Below, piece by piece: positions 1 through 12,400 of a stretch of DNA of 64,000 nt. Both the position numbers and the translations under genes were made by a program. Numbering within the stretch: the stretch's first letter is position 1; each line of letters begins with the position of its first letter. The stretch is from Onchocerca lupi (taxonomy: Eukaryota; Nematoda; Chromadorea; Rhabditida; Onchocercidae): the NCBI GenBank assembly GCA_028564675.1, contig JAOVVO010000102.1:1-64000 (forward strand), given 5' to 3'. The notes under the pieces are model-generated. The model had not been told where the DNA came from and did no database searches. It worked only from the letters and a program-made list of their open reading frames with translations.

Positions 1-370
1 TCAATAATTTGCTTTGCCTAATAAACCGTTGGTCACTTTAACGATTGAAAAAATCAGTTGTTAGTAATAAGAATTAACGATGAGGATTTGAAATTCATTC
101 TGTTGGGTGTTATAATTTTAAAACAATAAATCATTAAGATTATTAGAACAAATCATTAAGAACTAATTAGCCTATCCAGTCAATAAATTTAATTTTCCAA
201 GAAAATGTGAAAAAGCAAACCTTTGTCGGCTTCCTGACTAACCAAATATCATATTCATCTTTGCTTGTACCGTATGAATTAGCTGTAACAGCATCCGAAT
301 TCAGCACTGTATCGCTCGAATTCGTTTCACCAAAAACTGAATCATCATCCGATCTTTTCCTTTTTCCCAT
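1..370 (-). CDS. 5' end of an unidentified basic, probably nuclear protein (partial at window edge)
   Basis: An ATG at 370 opens a reading frame of 50 codons (370..221) that ends at a GT donor (complement of 219-220). It begins with a basic cluster (MGKRKR) followed by an acidic and Ser/Thr/Asn-rich stretch and then DEYDIWLVRKPTK. A strong acceptor (TTTTTCAG on the minus strand, complement of 379-380) lies 8 bases upstream of the ATG, which is typical of spliced-leader addition and supports this start. The next exon is probably at 17..1 (acceptor TTTATTAG, phase 0) and continues outside the window. The WLVRKP-type motif faintly recalls the RNA polymerase I subunit A34/CD3EAP family (WLIR.P), but this is only a guess. 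The gene lies 770 bases downstream of the HDDC2 stop on the same strand. Confidence 0.5.
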
Positions 371-378
371 TTTTATCG

Positions 379-380
379 CT
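379..380 (-). promoter_or_regulatory. Probable spliced-leader acceptor, 8 nt upstream of the start codon at 370
   Basis: On the minus strand a pyrimidine tract ends in TTTTTCAG, followed by CGATAAAA and the ATG. Nematode mRNAs commonly receive a spliced leader at such an acceptor. The alternative is an ordinary 3' splice site with a non-coding upstream exon. Confidence 0.45.
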
Positions 381-812
381 GAAAAAGAAAAAAAAAGAAA
401 AAATTTGGAGTTTTGGCTAACTGATGATGTCAAAAATAAAACGACCATCAAATCATCACAATCCATCTATTACATCATTTGCCAGTGATCTAGTGGCATC
501 TAATAATCGTTGAGGCATAATAACAGATGCGAAGCGAGTCTTTCAAAACATACATCAGACAAACATTACAGAAATATTTATTTCAATAACAATATCATGC
601 AGATCAAATTAATCTTGTTATACTCTATTATATTAATCGCATTTGAAAAATTGCATATCAATTGAATAATGAGTAATGATTAGACAAGTAAAAACTTTTT
701 TACAGAGAACAACTAATAAACAAAAACGATCCAATTTTCACGACAGATACAGAATTCCTTTACATATGGAAAAATAATTCAGCAATAAAAAGGAGCAACT
801 TCTTCTTTTTGT

Positions 813-1025
813 TTATAAATTTAACATCTACTTTTTGCTTCTCTTTATTTCTGTCTGAAATATCATTCCTGACCTACCATAAAAAAGGAGCAGCTCTGTC
901 AGAATTGCTCCTTTTTTTCAAATAAATAAACTCTGTCAGAGCTGCTTCTTTTTTATTTTAGTCAGGAATGATATTTCAAACGGAAATAAAGAAAAACGGA
1001 AGTAGATATTAAATGTAAATTTAAA
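813..1025. repeat. Long nested foldback (MITE-like inverted repeat)
   Basis: The outer arms, roughly 813-873 and 960-1025, are about 60 nt each and around 80% complementary by eye. They end in the shared core ATATCATTCCTGAC / GTCAGGAATGATAT. The loop contains a second inverted pair, AAAAAAGGAGCAGCTCTGTCAG near 882 and CTCTGTCAGAGCTGCTTCTTTTTT near 931-954, plus a further AGGAGCA/TGCTCCT pair. No coding capacity is visible. It sits between the HDDC2 3' end and the next minus-strand gene. A non-autonomous transposon is the simplest reading; target-site duplications could not be fixed. Confidence 0.75.
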
Positions 1026-1139
1026 GAAATAAAAAGAATGGCATAAGATAATTCACTAAAGAACTGGATAATGTAAATCAACAATTTTATAAAAGAACTA
1101 ATAATTCTTACACCCGGAAATAAAACTAATAATACATCA

Positions 1140-2643
1140 CTATAAGTTAACGTTCTTCGAAGATTTGGCATTATTTCCTTGTATTCCATATTTCTTTAAA
1201 GATCGTTTCATACGTAACTCTTTGTTCCATGATATAAAAGGCTCCAGAGTGAATGAATCTTCTGTTGTAATAAAGAATTCTTCCAAATCTTAAACCAAAT
1301 TGAAATACAGTCATATGTGAAAAAAAAAAAGAAAAAAATCTAGAAGGTAATTTAATATGCATACTTGTCTTTGCAGCTTATTTGAAACTTTCGAAAACCT
1401 ACCTTGGAGTATTCCGACATAATTAAATCGTCATTAGTTTCAAACTATGATGTGATGCACAAATCCAATTTTTTGACAGGAAATATCAGAAATATTTAAT
1501 ATAAATATTTCTAGAAAATATAAAATGATGTGAATGAGGAATTATTTTTTGTAGTTTGAAACTATCAGTAATGAATAGTATTTAATGTAGTTTGAAATCT
1601 TAAGTTTTAAATATTTTGTAGCTTGCATTCCAAAATAATGGAACAGCAACGTATAGAATGAAAATTATAAAAATTATTGTATAAAAAAAAATGCAATCAA
1701 TTAACGTTAGAAATAATTGCTGTACTGAATACCTATATCATATTTTTGTTCGTAATGAAAAGCCTGAACGATCATATCGAATTTATCTAAATGTTTGACA
1801 ATCTTAGCTTCTTTGGTTTCATTGTCTTCATACTCCTGCCACAATGAATACCAGTCTTCGCCAGCTGATGATGGTACCATCTCCGTAATTTTCTTCATAG
1901 CCTATACATGATCAGAACTAAAATTAATAAATGAAGTGAAAAAAGGTCGATTATTCATTTTTATACTAGATCTCTCGCAATACTGTTTAATCAGTAGACC
2001 ATTGCTCTACAATTATCCGAAAAGAAAGAATTACATCTGTTTAACATCTAATTATGATTTATGACTCCTATGCATCCGTAATTTTGATTCAGAAAAACAA
2101 ACCTCATTTTCCAAACGATGTTTCTCTATAACCGAAATACCGCAATATGGAGTAATATCGCCTATAATAGCTTCACCTAGATCGTGCACCAATGTCATTC
2201 TGATACATTTTGCACGATCATAACTATCATCCAGTAACATTGCAAGCACTGCCATACGATACATATGACAAGCTACCGTTTCTGGTTCCGGAATCTAAAA
2301 GTCTGAATTCATTCAATACGTTACATGTCATTATTCCGAGCCCAAGAACTAAGAAAAGATTTAAGCAGAGCTAAGATAGGTCCGCCTATCCACTTATTTC
2401 ATTTATGGAATCAATACTACTCAATTATTCTCCTTCCGGAATCAATTCAATAAAAACAATTGCTATTTGCAATTAGAATCAAAAAAAAGCTTGTCAGAGG
2501 AAACAGATAAAGTCGTGAGAAACTTCTCAAAAAAAAAACCTCCAAATTTAACTAACATTAAATTTCATCCATCCAGTTCTTTTCAAATGTTTCAATTCAT
2601 CCAGTATTTTTAACAAACTGAAAATATCCGTCGTTTCTGCCAT
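1140..2643 (-). CDS. HDDC2: HD-domain 5'-deoxynucleotidase (HDDC2 / YfbR-like family)
   Basis: Four exons (2643..2557, 2294..2103, 1901..1733, 1288..1140) join in phase to 198 aa, close to the about 204 aa of human HDDC2. The family hydrolyses deoxynucleoside 5'-monophosphates using a divalent metal held by an HD motif. Visible metal ligands are His39 (CHMYRM), His66-Asp67 (LVHDLGEAIIGD) and Asp132 (VKHLDKFD), so the active site looks intact. The C-terminal LEEFF..SFTLEPFISWNKEL segment matches the conserved end of nematode members. The start is supported by the conserved LLKILDELKHLKRTGW segment and an upstream TTTTCTTAAG acceptor. It is divergent from the endonuclease III gene, the two ATGs being 394 bases apart, so a shared promoter is likely. 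HD-domain proteins vary in substrate, so the exact reaction is inferred. Confidence 0.93.
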
Positions 2644-3037
2644 TTCAGTTTTTATCGGAATGACTTCAACCTTAAGAAAACAAAAAGTTCGCAGGATATA
2701 GCAGCACCCCCAGTAAATCCTTTTACATCAGAAACCCAACCCCACAAATTCCAAACAGACATCCACGCCGCTTCATTATATACATATGTATGCGCATATT
2801 CTCAATTCAACTTTTCGACTTATTGTTGTTAGATCACGATGATCGGAACCACAATGAAAATTTGTTCGTTCACTCTGGTTATTTCTATTTTATCCGTCGG
2901 ATTGTTTATTTATTGTTCTTTGTTAGTCTTAAATTATATTTCATAATGGTAGACTTCAAATTACATTTCGATGTAGTGAATTTCCATTTATATTTCAGGG
3001 CAAGAAAACGGGTCCTTTCGGAGGTTTATTTCGAACA
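2644..3037. promoter_or_regulatory. Bidirectional intergenic region between HDDC2 and NTH-1
   Basis: Only 394 bases separate the two divergent start codons. Each side has a plausible acceptor before its ATG: TTTTCTTAAG on the minus strand (complement of 2671-2672) and TATATTTCAG on the plus strand ending at 2998. These could be spliced-leader sites or acceptors of non-coding first exons. No TATA box or other core element could be assigned with confidence. Confidence 0.4.
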
Positions 3038-5373
3038 ATGGCAACACCAATGAAGAAACGCCGGAAAGCAATAAAAATAACATTCGATAAAGAAGAGCAT
3101 TGTTCAAAAGGTATTAATTATTTTTGATTTTCTTTTTACCTATCATACTATTTTTCTAGTTACTTGGAAAAAAAAGAAATAGAAATAAACCTTAAAATAA
3201 AAATGCAAAAAAAAAATACTATTTGTGTGTGCTGTTGTTTTATGAAAAGTAGTTTATGTTGAATTTTAGAAGGAAATGAACAAAGTGGTGGTACGAAAGA
3301 ATCACCTTTATGGATGAAACATTTAGAAAATATCAAGCAAATGAGAAGTAATCGAGATGCTCCGGTGGATAGTATGGGTTGCCATATGCTTGCTGATGCA
3401 CTTGCTGAACCGAAGGTATGATAATTAATGTTCTCGCGAAATTCTTGTTATGCTTGTTACATGGCACTAATCTTTTCATTAAAAACTGCAACGAAATGAA
3501 TAAAAATGACTTTTTAAGTTTATATAACAGTTTATTTTTTTTAGACACATATGTTATTTTGTCTGATGACATCATTGACGGATTTTTCTAACAACAATTT
3601 TAGAATTCTATCAAGACGAACATTTAAAACTTCATTTGATTATCGTTTTGCTTCCTCCAAAATTTCTAAAGATTATTCTCAAGATAATATATCAGCAGCG
3701 CATAATTTTGGAATATCTCTTTTTATTTTCGCTTAATTTTGAGGTATTTCGTTTTCAAACTCTGTTATCATTGATGTTATCGAGTCAAACAAAAGATCAT
3801 ATAACTGCTGCTGCAATGCATGTAAGTTATAATTCACAGTTTGTCTTGAAATTAGTATGAATGTGAAGAACCATTATGCTAGTTGGATATATACTATATA
3901 TGTATACATATGCAATTTACGTATATAATTCTTCTTACATGCATATATATGCATAATGTCCAGAACATAATTGTATGCGCAGATATGTGTACATATATGC
4001 CCATTGTTTTAAAGATAATGGAATAACGAAAGTAAGAAATTTTTTCAAGTATATTGAGATTAAATTTAGACAGTTTCAAAAATTAGTTTAATATATACGT
4101 CCTCATTAAATAAATTAATGATTGAAATAAATCATGAAATAAGTTTTATTTAAATGATTTATTAATGAATTATGCATAATACGTCAATTTGCAGCGATTA
4201 CGAACACATGGATGTACAGTTGATGATTTAATCGTAATTTCTACGGAAGAGCTTCAGCAGCTGCTTATTCCGGTCGGTTTCTACAAGGTAAGAGATGATA
4301 ATAACAATGGACAATAAAAGTAGTTTCTAGATATGGCTATAAAATTGGGGAGAAAATCCTCATTACTTTTCAGATTTTATTTAATTAAAAAAAGTTTACA
4401 TAGACAAGAGGATTGAGTTAATTTCAACAGAAACTCAGATCAATGTTAAACATGTTGCTTCTTCACCTGGGAGATTTTCGGGAAAGAACTAAGCTGAAAA
4501 GTTCCGTCCCTTCAATAAATTATTTCTTTCCTTTTTTTTTTCTTAGTAAATTAAAGTATGTTTTGCATGTGACTATGTGGCTCTATATTTTCATGATCAA
4601 GTGGGCTGGAAAGTTTTCAAATTTTTTTAATATTATCTACATTTTTTTTTTCGGTAAATTAATTAAATCTGTTCCTTTTTATTTTAGAAAAAAGCCATAT
4701 ATATCAAGAAGGTAGCAGAAATTTTGAAGGAGCACTATGATGGCGACATACCAAATACGGTGGAAGGGCTTTGCTCTCTCCCGGGTGTTGGTGAAAAGAT
4801 GGCTTATCTTGCAATGCATACAGCTTGGGATCAGATGGAAGGACTAGGTGTCGATACACATGTACATCGTATTAGTAACAGACTTGGATGGGTGCGTTTC
4901 TATATAAAGTAGTGATAGCTTTATTAAAGTCAATAGAAACGGAATATAATGTGGTAATATCGCGATACTATTTCATTAATGAACTGAATAACAAGACTAT
5001 TCTTGAAAAGTTTGTTTCTTTATAGATGATAAAGTTCGGAATATTAGGCTCCATTTTTATATCTTATCAAAATTTTTTGTATGCTTTTTTTATTTTAAAA
5101 TATCTGTAGCAATAGAGCGATATTAAGCGTAGAAGTCATCGTTAAGAGAGCATGATCCTTCTAAGCTAAAATTTATTTTTGCAGATTAAAACTTCAAATC
5201 CGAAAGAATCTCGAATAGCTTTGGAAGCGTTGGTTCCACGTGAACAGTGGCAAGAATTGAATAAATTGCTAGTAGGTTTTGGGCAACAAACCTGTTTACC
5301 TATTTTACCGAAATGTTCGGAATGTTTAAATAAAAATATATGCGCCGCTATAGGAGTGAAGAAGAAACGTTAA
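3038..5373 (+). CDS. nth-1: Endonuclease III-like DNA glycosylase/AP lyase (NTH-1 / NTHL1)
   Basis: Six exons (3038..3110, 3270..3415, 3744..3821, 4195..4287, 4688..4891, 5185..5373) join in phase to 260 aa. It starts base excision repair by removing oxidised pyrimidines and nicking the abasic site. The helix-hairpin-helix LPGVGEKMA carries the catalytic lysine (Lys167) and VDTHVHR the catalytic aspartate (Asp186). Four cysteines at 235, 242, 245 and 251 keep the canonical C-x6-C-x2-C-x5-C spacing of the 4Fe-4S cluster. The N-terminus is short and basic (MKKRRK), which could be a nuclear signal. The frame stays open from ATG 3038 back to the acceptor ending at 2998, so an upstream exon with a longer N-terminus cannot be excluded. 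It is divergent from HDDC2 and convergent with rpc-1. Confidence 0.95.
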
Positions 5374-6461
5374 TATTTCAAATTAAAATCTTCAGTGCGA
5401 TAAGATCCGATATACTTTTAGTTGTTTCATTTTTCTCATTGATCTCTTCGTTATTTTATTTTTTTTTTCAAGTAGTTGAAATAATTCTCAAATACTAGCT
5501 GTTCTTACTTTTTTATTTTTTAGATTTATCATTTATTCTTTGTTCATATGAATAATTTTTAATTTCATATGTTTATTTCAAGTGTTTGTATTCTATTGAA
5601 TACTCTCCCTGTATACACTTATGTACGCCTGTACTTATTATCTGTGTTATGTATGCGTTCATGTATTTATACGTTTGATTCATTCGATCCAAGGTATTTT
5701 TCTACCTCTAATCGTCAAATTAAAGTAAATTTAAGAAAACGGAATAAAATAGTTACAACCGGGCATGTGGGTTTATTTAAAGGAAATAGCGGTGGGAAAA
5801 AATGGAAGGTATAGAATTAAAAAAAAAGAAAATTACAATTGCCCATGTTCCTGCATTTATTAATTATCAAAATTCGGATGGAAATCTCAGAATCGAGAAG
5901 TGATTTCTACGACTGCGCAAATCAACTTGCTATAAATTTAATTAAAACTGGGCAATTATGGCACATAACAATGAAATAGCAACAACAATGGATATTGTAA
6001 AAAGAAAATATAAAAGATATAACAATAAAAACCCGTAGTCAGATCAATACAAAGCTTATTTTTCAAACATTATTTGAAACATTGTCAGTCCTGGAGGACT
6101 TGATATATATTCGCTTCAAGGCTATAAGGAAACAGAAACCAGTAAGCAAAGCAAAATATTGGGATAAGAAATGGATTGATGGAACGACTGCTTCTAAAAA
6201 CGCTATCTTCAGAAGACATTCAGAGTTTTGGTCTTGAAAAATTACCAAGATATTTGGCATTTACATTCTATCGAAATAAATTTTGCAACAAAAAGATGAA
6301 ATGAAAAAAAAGAAAAAATACATTGATACAATTTTATGCTAGATATCAATTTCTTAGGATTTTTGACTTTAGCCGTTTTATCAATTTATTTTAATTTACA
6401 CGCTGCTAAAATGTAATTAGAATACAAAATGAATCAGTCTATCTTAAGAAGATACAAAATA
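5374..6461. other. Intergenic region between the convergent nth-1 and rpc-1 3' ends
   Basis: This stretch is AT-rich and should hold both 3' UTRs. On the minus strand an AATAAA signal (complement of 6385-6390) lies about 72 bases past the rpc-1 stop. On the plus strand a frame without an ATG stays open for about 77 codons at roughly 6006-6236. It has no convincing acceptor and matches nothing I recognise. No gene is claimed. Confidence 0.6.
6385..6390 (-). terminator. Probable polyadenylation signal of rpc-1
   Basis: The minus strand reads AATAAA here, about 72 bases downstream of the rpc-1 stop at 6462-6464. The distance is normal for a nematode 3' UTR. Confidence 0.45.
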
Positions 6462-9400
6462 TTATAATTTCAAATTGAATTCAGGTGATTCAAAAATGGT
6501 GCTCATTTTGGATATTGTCAATGGTTTACCATGATTACGGAGTAATTTGAATAAACCAGTACCAATTGTAATTGGAGTACCAAGAATGATGCATTCGCTT
6601 ACACCGCATATCTTATCTTCCTGTGAGAAAAATGCCGCTTCGAAGAGATGATCGGCCGTTTTTTCGAACGATGCCAATAGTAATACCGATTCTTTCATCT
6701 TTACCAAGCCATTCCGCGTTATACCAAGTACTTCACCTCTAAATTGGATTTTTATTTGAATAATTTTTAAGTTCCTTAATATGCATAAAATCTCAACATA
6801 AAATTTCTTTTTTCTCATTTCTAAAAAATTTTTCATCTAAATAATTATAGAATGAAAACAATGAGGGCTAATCCTATTAAGGATTTTTTTCAATTTTCTT
6901 CTTTCATTTTTTTTCTCTTTTCCTTTCAATTTCAATTTTCTTTTCCTCTTCTCTGTAAGGTGTTTGGATTTACGGAAAACTTATGAGTATGCAAGCTTGG
7001 AAAGCAAAAAGAAATGGACAAAAATTAATGTCTGTCTTCCAACTACAACTATGAAACGCCAAACATAAGATATGATTAAAAATTTTATAAAACTTCGAGA
7101 AATTTTTTCAAAGAAAATTGAAAACTAAAAAAACCTGTAAGTCATTAAATCTGCAAGCAACATCACATGTCGTTGATCCAAATCAATCCCATGTGAAGCC
7201 ATTGTAGATAATATTTCTGATATGATCGATGAACGCGCTGCCTCAATGCCTAATACCTAAAACAGAAAACCGTGTTAAATTCCTTCAAGTATCTAGAATT
7301 TATTATCCGATCATTCAATATAAAGCATGGTAAATATCAATAAATATAGTACATCAGCGACAGTAAGTGCATTGTTGAAATATGTCCGACGACCATCGAC
7401 GCCAACTGTTGCCATAACTTCACGATAATCTATCCCTTCCACTAGTAATTTATATGAATCGCCCTTCTTTTCATCGGCATGAATCACACAGCGTACAATG
7501 CCAGGAAGACCTGAAAACTACTGTTTTATAAAAAAAAAAAAAGTCACTAACAGCTTGACGATTGGATTTTCGTTAGCAAGCTTTTTTTTAAAAAAAAAAA
7601 AAAAACTGATGTGAGCAGTGTTCAACTGTGCATTGATAACGATTAAGACAGAAATTCTGTTAATTTTAATTATGCAGCTGAATACCTATATTTGGACTGA
7701 ATGAAAATTTAAATCTAAGATAATAAATCAAGACGAAATGTTCATACCTTTTACAACAACATTTCCAATGTTATACTTCAGATACTGAATAGCCATCATT
7801 TTGGAACATTTAGCCAATTCTGGCGGTCGAATTGTCATTATCGTTTTACCCAGAATAGTAATCTGGAAATCAGTTTTCATTAAACAAACAAGTTTTGGTA
7901 AAGTATTTTAAAAAGATAAGAAACTGTTTCTGTGATGAAGATCAACATAAACCAAACTCACAACAAATGGATACTTATTCTATGATAAAAAGTCATTCTG
8001 AAAGAAAGCTGAGAGAAGAAAACATTCGGATAATTACATAAATTCACTAAAATAACTAAATCTACAAGCTCCAGCACATAGTATATTCGAAATATTGATA
8101 AAGATATTTATTTTTCGTAACAAACTAATTAAAGGAGTGTTGATTTGCAGCTGGATTAAAATTTGATTCATCAAGTTACTTCTACTTGGTATTTCTTAAT
8201 ACTTCAAGAAATAACAAGTAAAAGTTACTTGATGAGTCAAATTGGTATTTTTTTCACGAAAAATAAAGATTATTTGGTTAATAAAGAATTTTCCTCCAAT
8301 TATAAACCTGTGATATTTTGACTGGTACAGGTAACTTTGAAGTACAAATAGATTGTGCAATTGATGACATTGTGATTTCAAGCTGGAGAAGTCGGACACG
8401 TTTTGCATTGATCTTTAACAGAATAAAGCAATCATCTGGTAAATAAACTTCTTCGATGTAATCACAGATTTCACCTGCAGAGAAAAGTTCAATAAGAATA
8501 AGGTATCGAGATTCTTTAATTTAATTTTTAATTCAGTTTCACTTTCCAGTTCAATGTTTACATGTAGTGCAATACATGAACTAGAAGCCTAGATTTTCAA
8601 CAGAAAAACTAACATGTAGATTAAATAATTTCAAAACAAAAAAAAAAAAGAAAAAAGGCAAACCAAGTGTTGTTTTCTCAATTCTTGCTTTCACTCGTCG
8701 CGCTAATTTCTCATCTTTCTCATTTGTCAATGCAGCTGTGATGATTGGTGTTGAGATCAACTTTACGCCATTAATAATTTCTTTTATTCTTGGTACACCC
8801 TGAAAACGATGCTTCTTTCGACTCAAAATGGAAAATAATATTAAAAGTACCAGTTTTGAGATGAAATGACTTTGCTACTAGTATTATTTTTTCTTATTTG
8901 AGAAGCTGAAGCACAGTTAAGACTGAAGTATAGCTACACAATCTTGCGTGACGAATTCGCACAGAACTTCAAAACCTTAAACATGCAGAAATATTTCTAG
9001 CAATCTTGTCTATCTTCTTTAATTTTAAAAACAAGCAGTTCAAAGCACCGGAAACTTCTTTTTGTCAATTTCATCAAAAATATACTTGAGTTATATTCAT
9101 AGAAGCAACTCCAGCGAAGTGAAATGTTTTTAGTGTCATTTGTGTTGATGGTTCTCCTGGAAATGAACTTTTTCTTAAATGCCAATAAAAAACAATAAAA
9201 TACAGAATGTAACAAACAAGCGTGTAAAAATAAAGTAAAAGGTTATATATTAGGTCTAGCAAAATACAGCCACTTCTCTGAGGAAAAACAATCGAATAAC
9301 CTACCGATACTAGTAGCAGCAATGGCACCAACTGCTGTGCCTGGTTCACATATGGCACGTCTAAATTTCTTCGAACAAAGCTCAATAAAAGCCATTGCTT

Positions 9401-12400
9401 GAGCACGTGATAAACAATGTGACATAATTTCAGTTTGTCGAAAGAAATTTTGATTTTTGCAATCAACACAACATGTTCTTGATGGCATCAATCTGTTGGA
9501 ATATCAGAACAAAGTAAAAAAGCATTGTTAAGTTAATAAATGACGGATGATTATAATGTAAAATTCATTATAATGTAATTGAGAATCATAAGGTAATTAT
9601 TCGAAGCTAATTTAACATTAACGACTGTAAGCTAGAAAGTGATCGGAAATGTTTGAATCATTCGATCAGTACCGAAAGTTCATATATTCTGGAGGGAGTA
9701 AATCCGAATATAGAGGATTAACAAAGAATGGAAAAAAAGGCAGATTTTTTTTTTCACTGGAAAGGAACAGGCCAGAGCTTCAATGATATTGAAAATGATT
9801 TACAAAGAATCCCATTATTACGGCAATTTTCAGTCATAATGAGTATGTATTTATTACTGTTACTACATCAGTTTAGCTTTTAAAACTTCCTGCATTTGAA
9901 CCGTCCTATTATTACTTCATAAAAAAAAAAAATTTTCCAATGAATAATTATGCATAAAGGGAATTAAATCAGTATTTCACTAGATTTTCTATTTTCTATG
10001 TATTTAGGAAGTTTCATAATAATTCATTTCAGATTCCTTAATTAAACAATCCATATTTAATAATTCCTTTCAGATTCCTTAATTAAATAATCCATTCTCT
10101 TAAAAGAATTGTAAAAATCTTTACTAAACCAAATACGACACGAACAAACAAACTATTACTTACTCCGCATGTTTAATGCAGTTTTTTGGAAGTTTATAGT
10201 ATTTGTTCGTTTTTTCCAAATATTCAGTGATAAAAGATTCGAGCTGTTCTCGAAACATTGCATGTCTTTCTCCAATCTTTTCATTGATTGCATCCGTGAT
10301 TACCTTCTGCATTTCATCGTTGGTAATATCTGCATCTTCTTTCATCGAATTCCTATATTTATGATTAATTACCAAATTATTTTGCTGTTAAATTTACCTC
10401 TTCCAATTGTAGCCTTTCTTTGCAGCAATTATTCAGGGTCTTTTGCTGTAATGAGAAAATTTTAATGAGAAGAGAAACATTAGGATTCGATGACTGAAAA
10501 AACGATTTCAATATCTAAATTTTATCACATATAAAAACGAAAAGAATCAAAACCTGAATTGTTTTCATATGTTTATATTTATATTTATAAGGAGCCCCGA
10601 AGAATTCAAAAGATCAGGACTTTGGAGCTGGAGTCAGTCTAAGACTGGTATATGTAAATATATATCGACTACAAGCTGCACTGCATAATCAAAAACTTTT
10701 AACATTTCTGATATTCTTTATGGTACTAAAAGTGTGAACGTACGGTACTGTGTTTCGAATATGTTCTAATATATGTTTGAAATCTACAACGTTGCCATCT
10801 TTTGATTCCATTAATGCAGGATCCAAACCATCTTCACCGAATGTAAATTCAATTACATCGCCTACAGATGAACGTACTGTCCCATCGTAATTTACACATA
10901 AATCCTAAAGAGAGAAATAATTCAATAGTTCTCGAAGATTTCAACAACAAATATTTAATTGATCATAAGTGAGTATATTGACCTATGAATCAAAATTTCT
11001 GAATAAAGCATGCATGATTTGTGCAATCATCATTCAACTGTTATCAAGAGTATGAACTTACTTCAAGACATTTAACCAATCGTCTTTGCATGTAACCGGT
11101 TTCCGCAGTCTTTACTGCGGTATCGACAAGACCTTCGCGACCACCCATAGTGTGAAAGAAAAATTCAGTGGGTGTTAAGCCAGAATAAAAACTGTTCTCA
11201 ACAAAGCCTTTAGCAGCTGGTGTTTTCTGACGTCTTTCAAAATGTGGCAAGGAACGATCCTACAAAACTGTGTCATGAATATCATAAATTTCAAAATTTT
11301 TAAAGTGCAATTTTACAATAATTCATCAATTTTACGGTTAATATAGGAATTCGATCAATTCTAGATGATAGTGCACTATGCAAATGAAAACCTATAGTGC
11401 AGTAAAGGACTGCTTGAGCTTTTATTAATAAGTAAAGAGAATAATAAGTGATAAAACAGAAGAAATTTCATCTACGAAAAATTTCGGAAATAATTTCATT
11501 GCTAAAGATTGTACAATAATAAGGGTTAATTAATGACCAAATATCACTTGATTGTTCCACTTTTTCTATCCTCAATTTTAAGTCAAATAAACTATGCCCA
11601 ATAATTTTGCAAGTAAAATTTTATTTCATAAACTGAAATAAATTATTTTCAATCAGCACTTAATAATTAATGTAATAACGTGATATACATTAACAGAACA
11701 AAACAATGCATGTAGTATATGCTGATATTTAAGATTTTTTATTCAATTTTTGTTATTAAAAAACAAAAAATGATATATACCTCAAAACCATCTGGTGGTC
11801 TGTGTCCAGAGATAGCTTGCTGACCTACGCATGCAATCATCTGTGAAATATTAATAAATGAACCCTTCGAGCCGCAGACAGCCATAGTTAATGGAGCATT
11901 GTGTCTGAAAATTAGGATATACAGGCTGACTTAAAAAAGCAAAACGGAAAAAATTATTCAACATCATCAGTGTGAGCTGTCATTTCTACATATCTTTTAA
12001 AAATGCACAGATTATTTTTAGATCTAGAAAAACTAAAATGAATGAAAATAACCTTGATAAATTGCGTAGACATGCTTGACCTGCATGGTCACGAATGGCA
12101 GAGAGTTCTTTCAAAATTAATGCTTCCAGTGTTTCATATTCTGTGCAACCTGGCTGTGCTTTTAATCGTCCTTCTTTTAAGCTTTCGATATAATCATCAC
12201 AAACTTTATAACCATTCTTCAGTAATTCAGTTTTCTCTTTCAGCAACGCTTTACTTGGTCTTACGTCACCTATTCCTACAAATACATCAATTTTTGTAAA
12301 ACATCAATTCATGTATGGGATGCTTTCTAAGTTTATTTATTTGTAAATTAAAAAATAATATTTACTAAAGGAAACTAAAAGTAATTACGAGCGATAACTC

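Noticed and set aside
5569..5814. Plus-strand 81-codon frame after nth-1
   Set aside because: No domain, no splice context; it lies in the expected nth-1 3' UTR and its composition matches intergenic sequence.
6006..6236. Plus-strand frame of about 77 codons without ATG, rich in Lys and aromatic residues
   Set aside because: No start codon, no convincing acceptor and no recognised family; it overlaps the convergent 3' ends.
10398..10445. Micro-exon considered as a coding exon of rpc-1
   Set aside because: It cannot be joined in frame to the next exon. Skipping it gives phase agreement and a protein that matches the human NIKAVFP region (IRNTVP).
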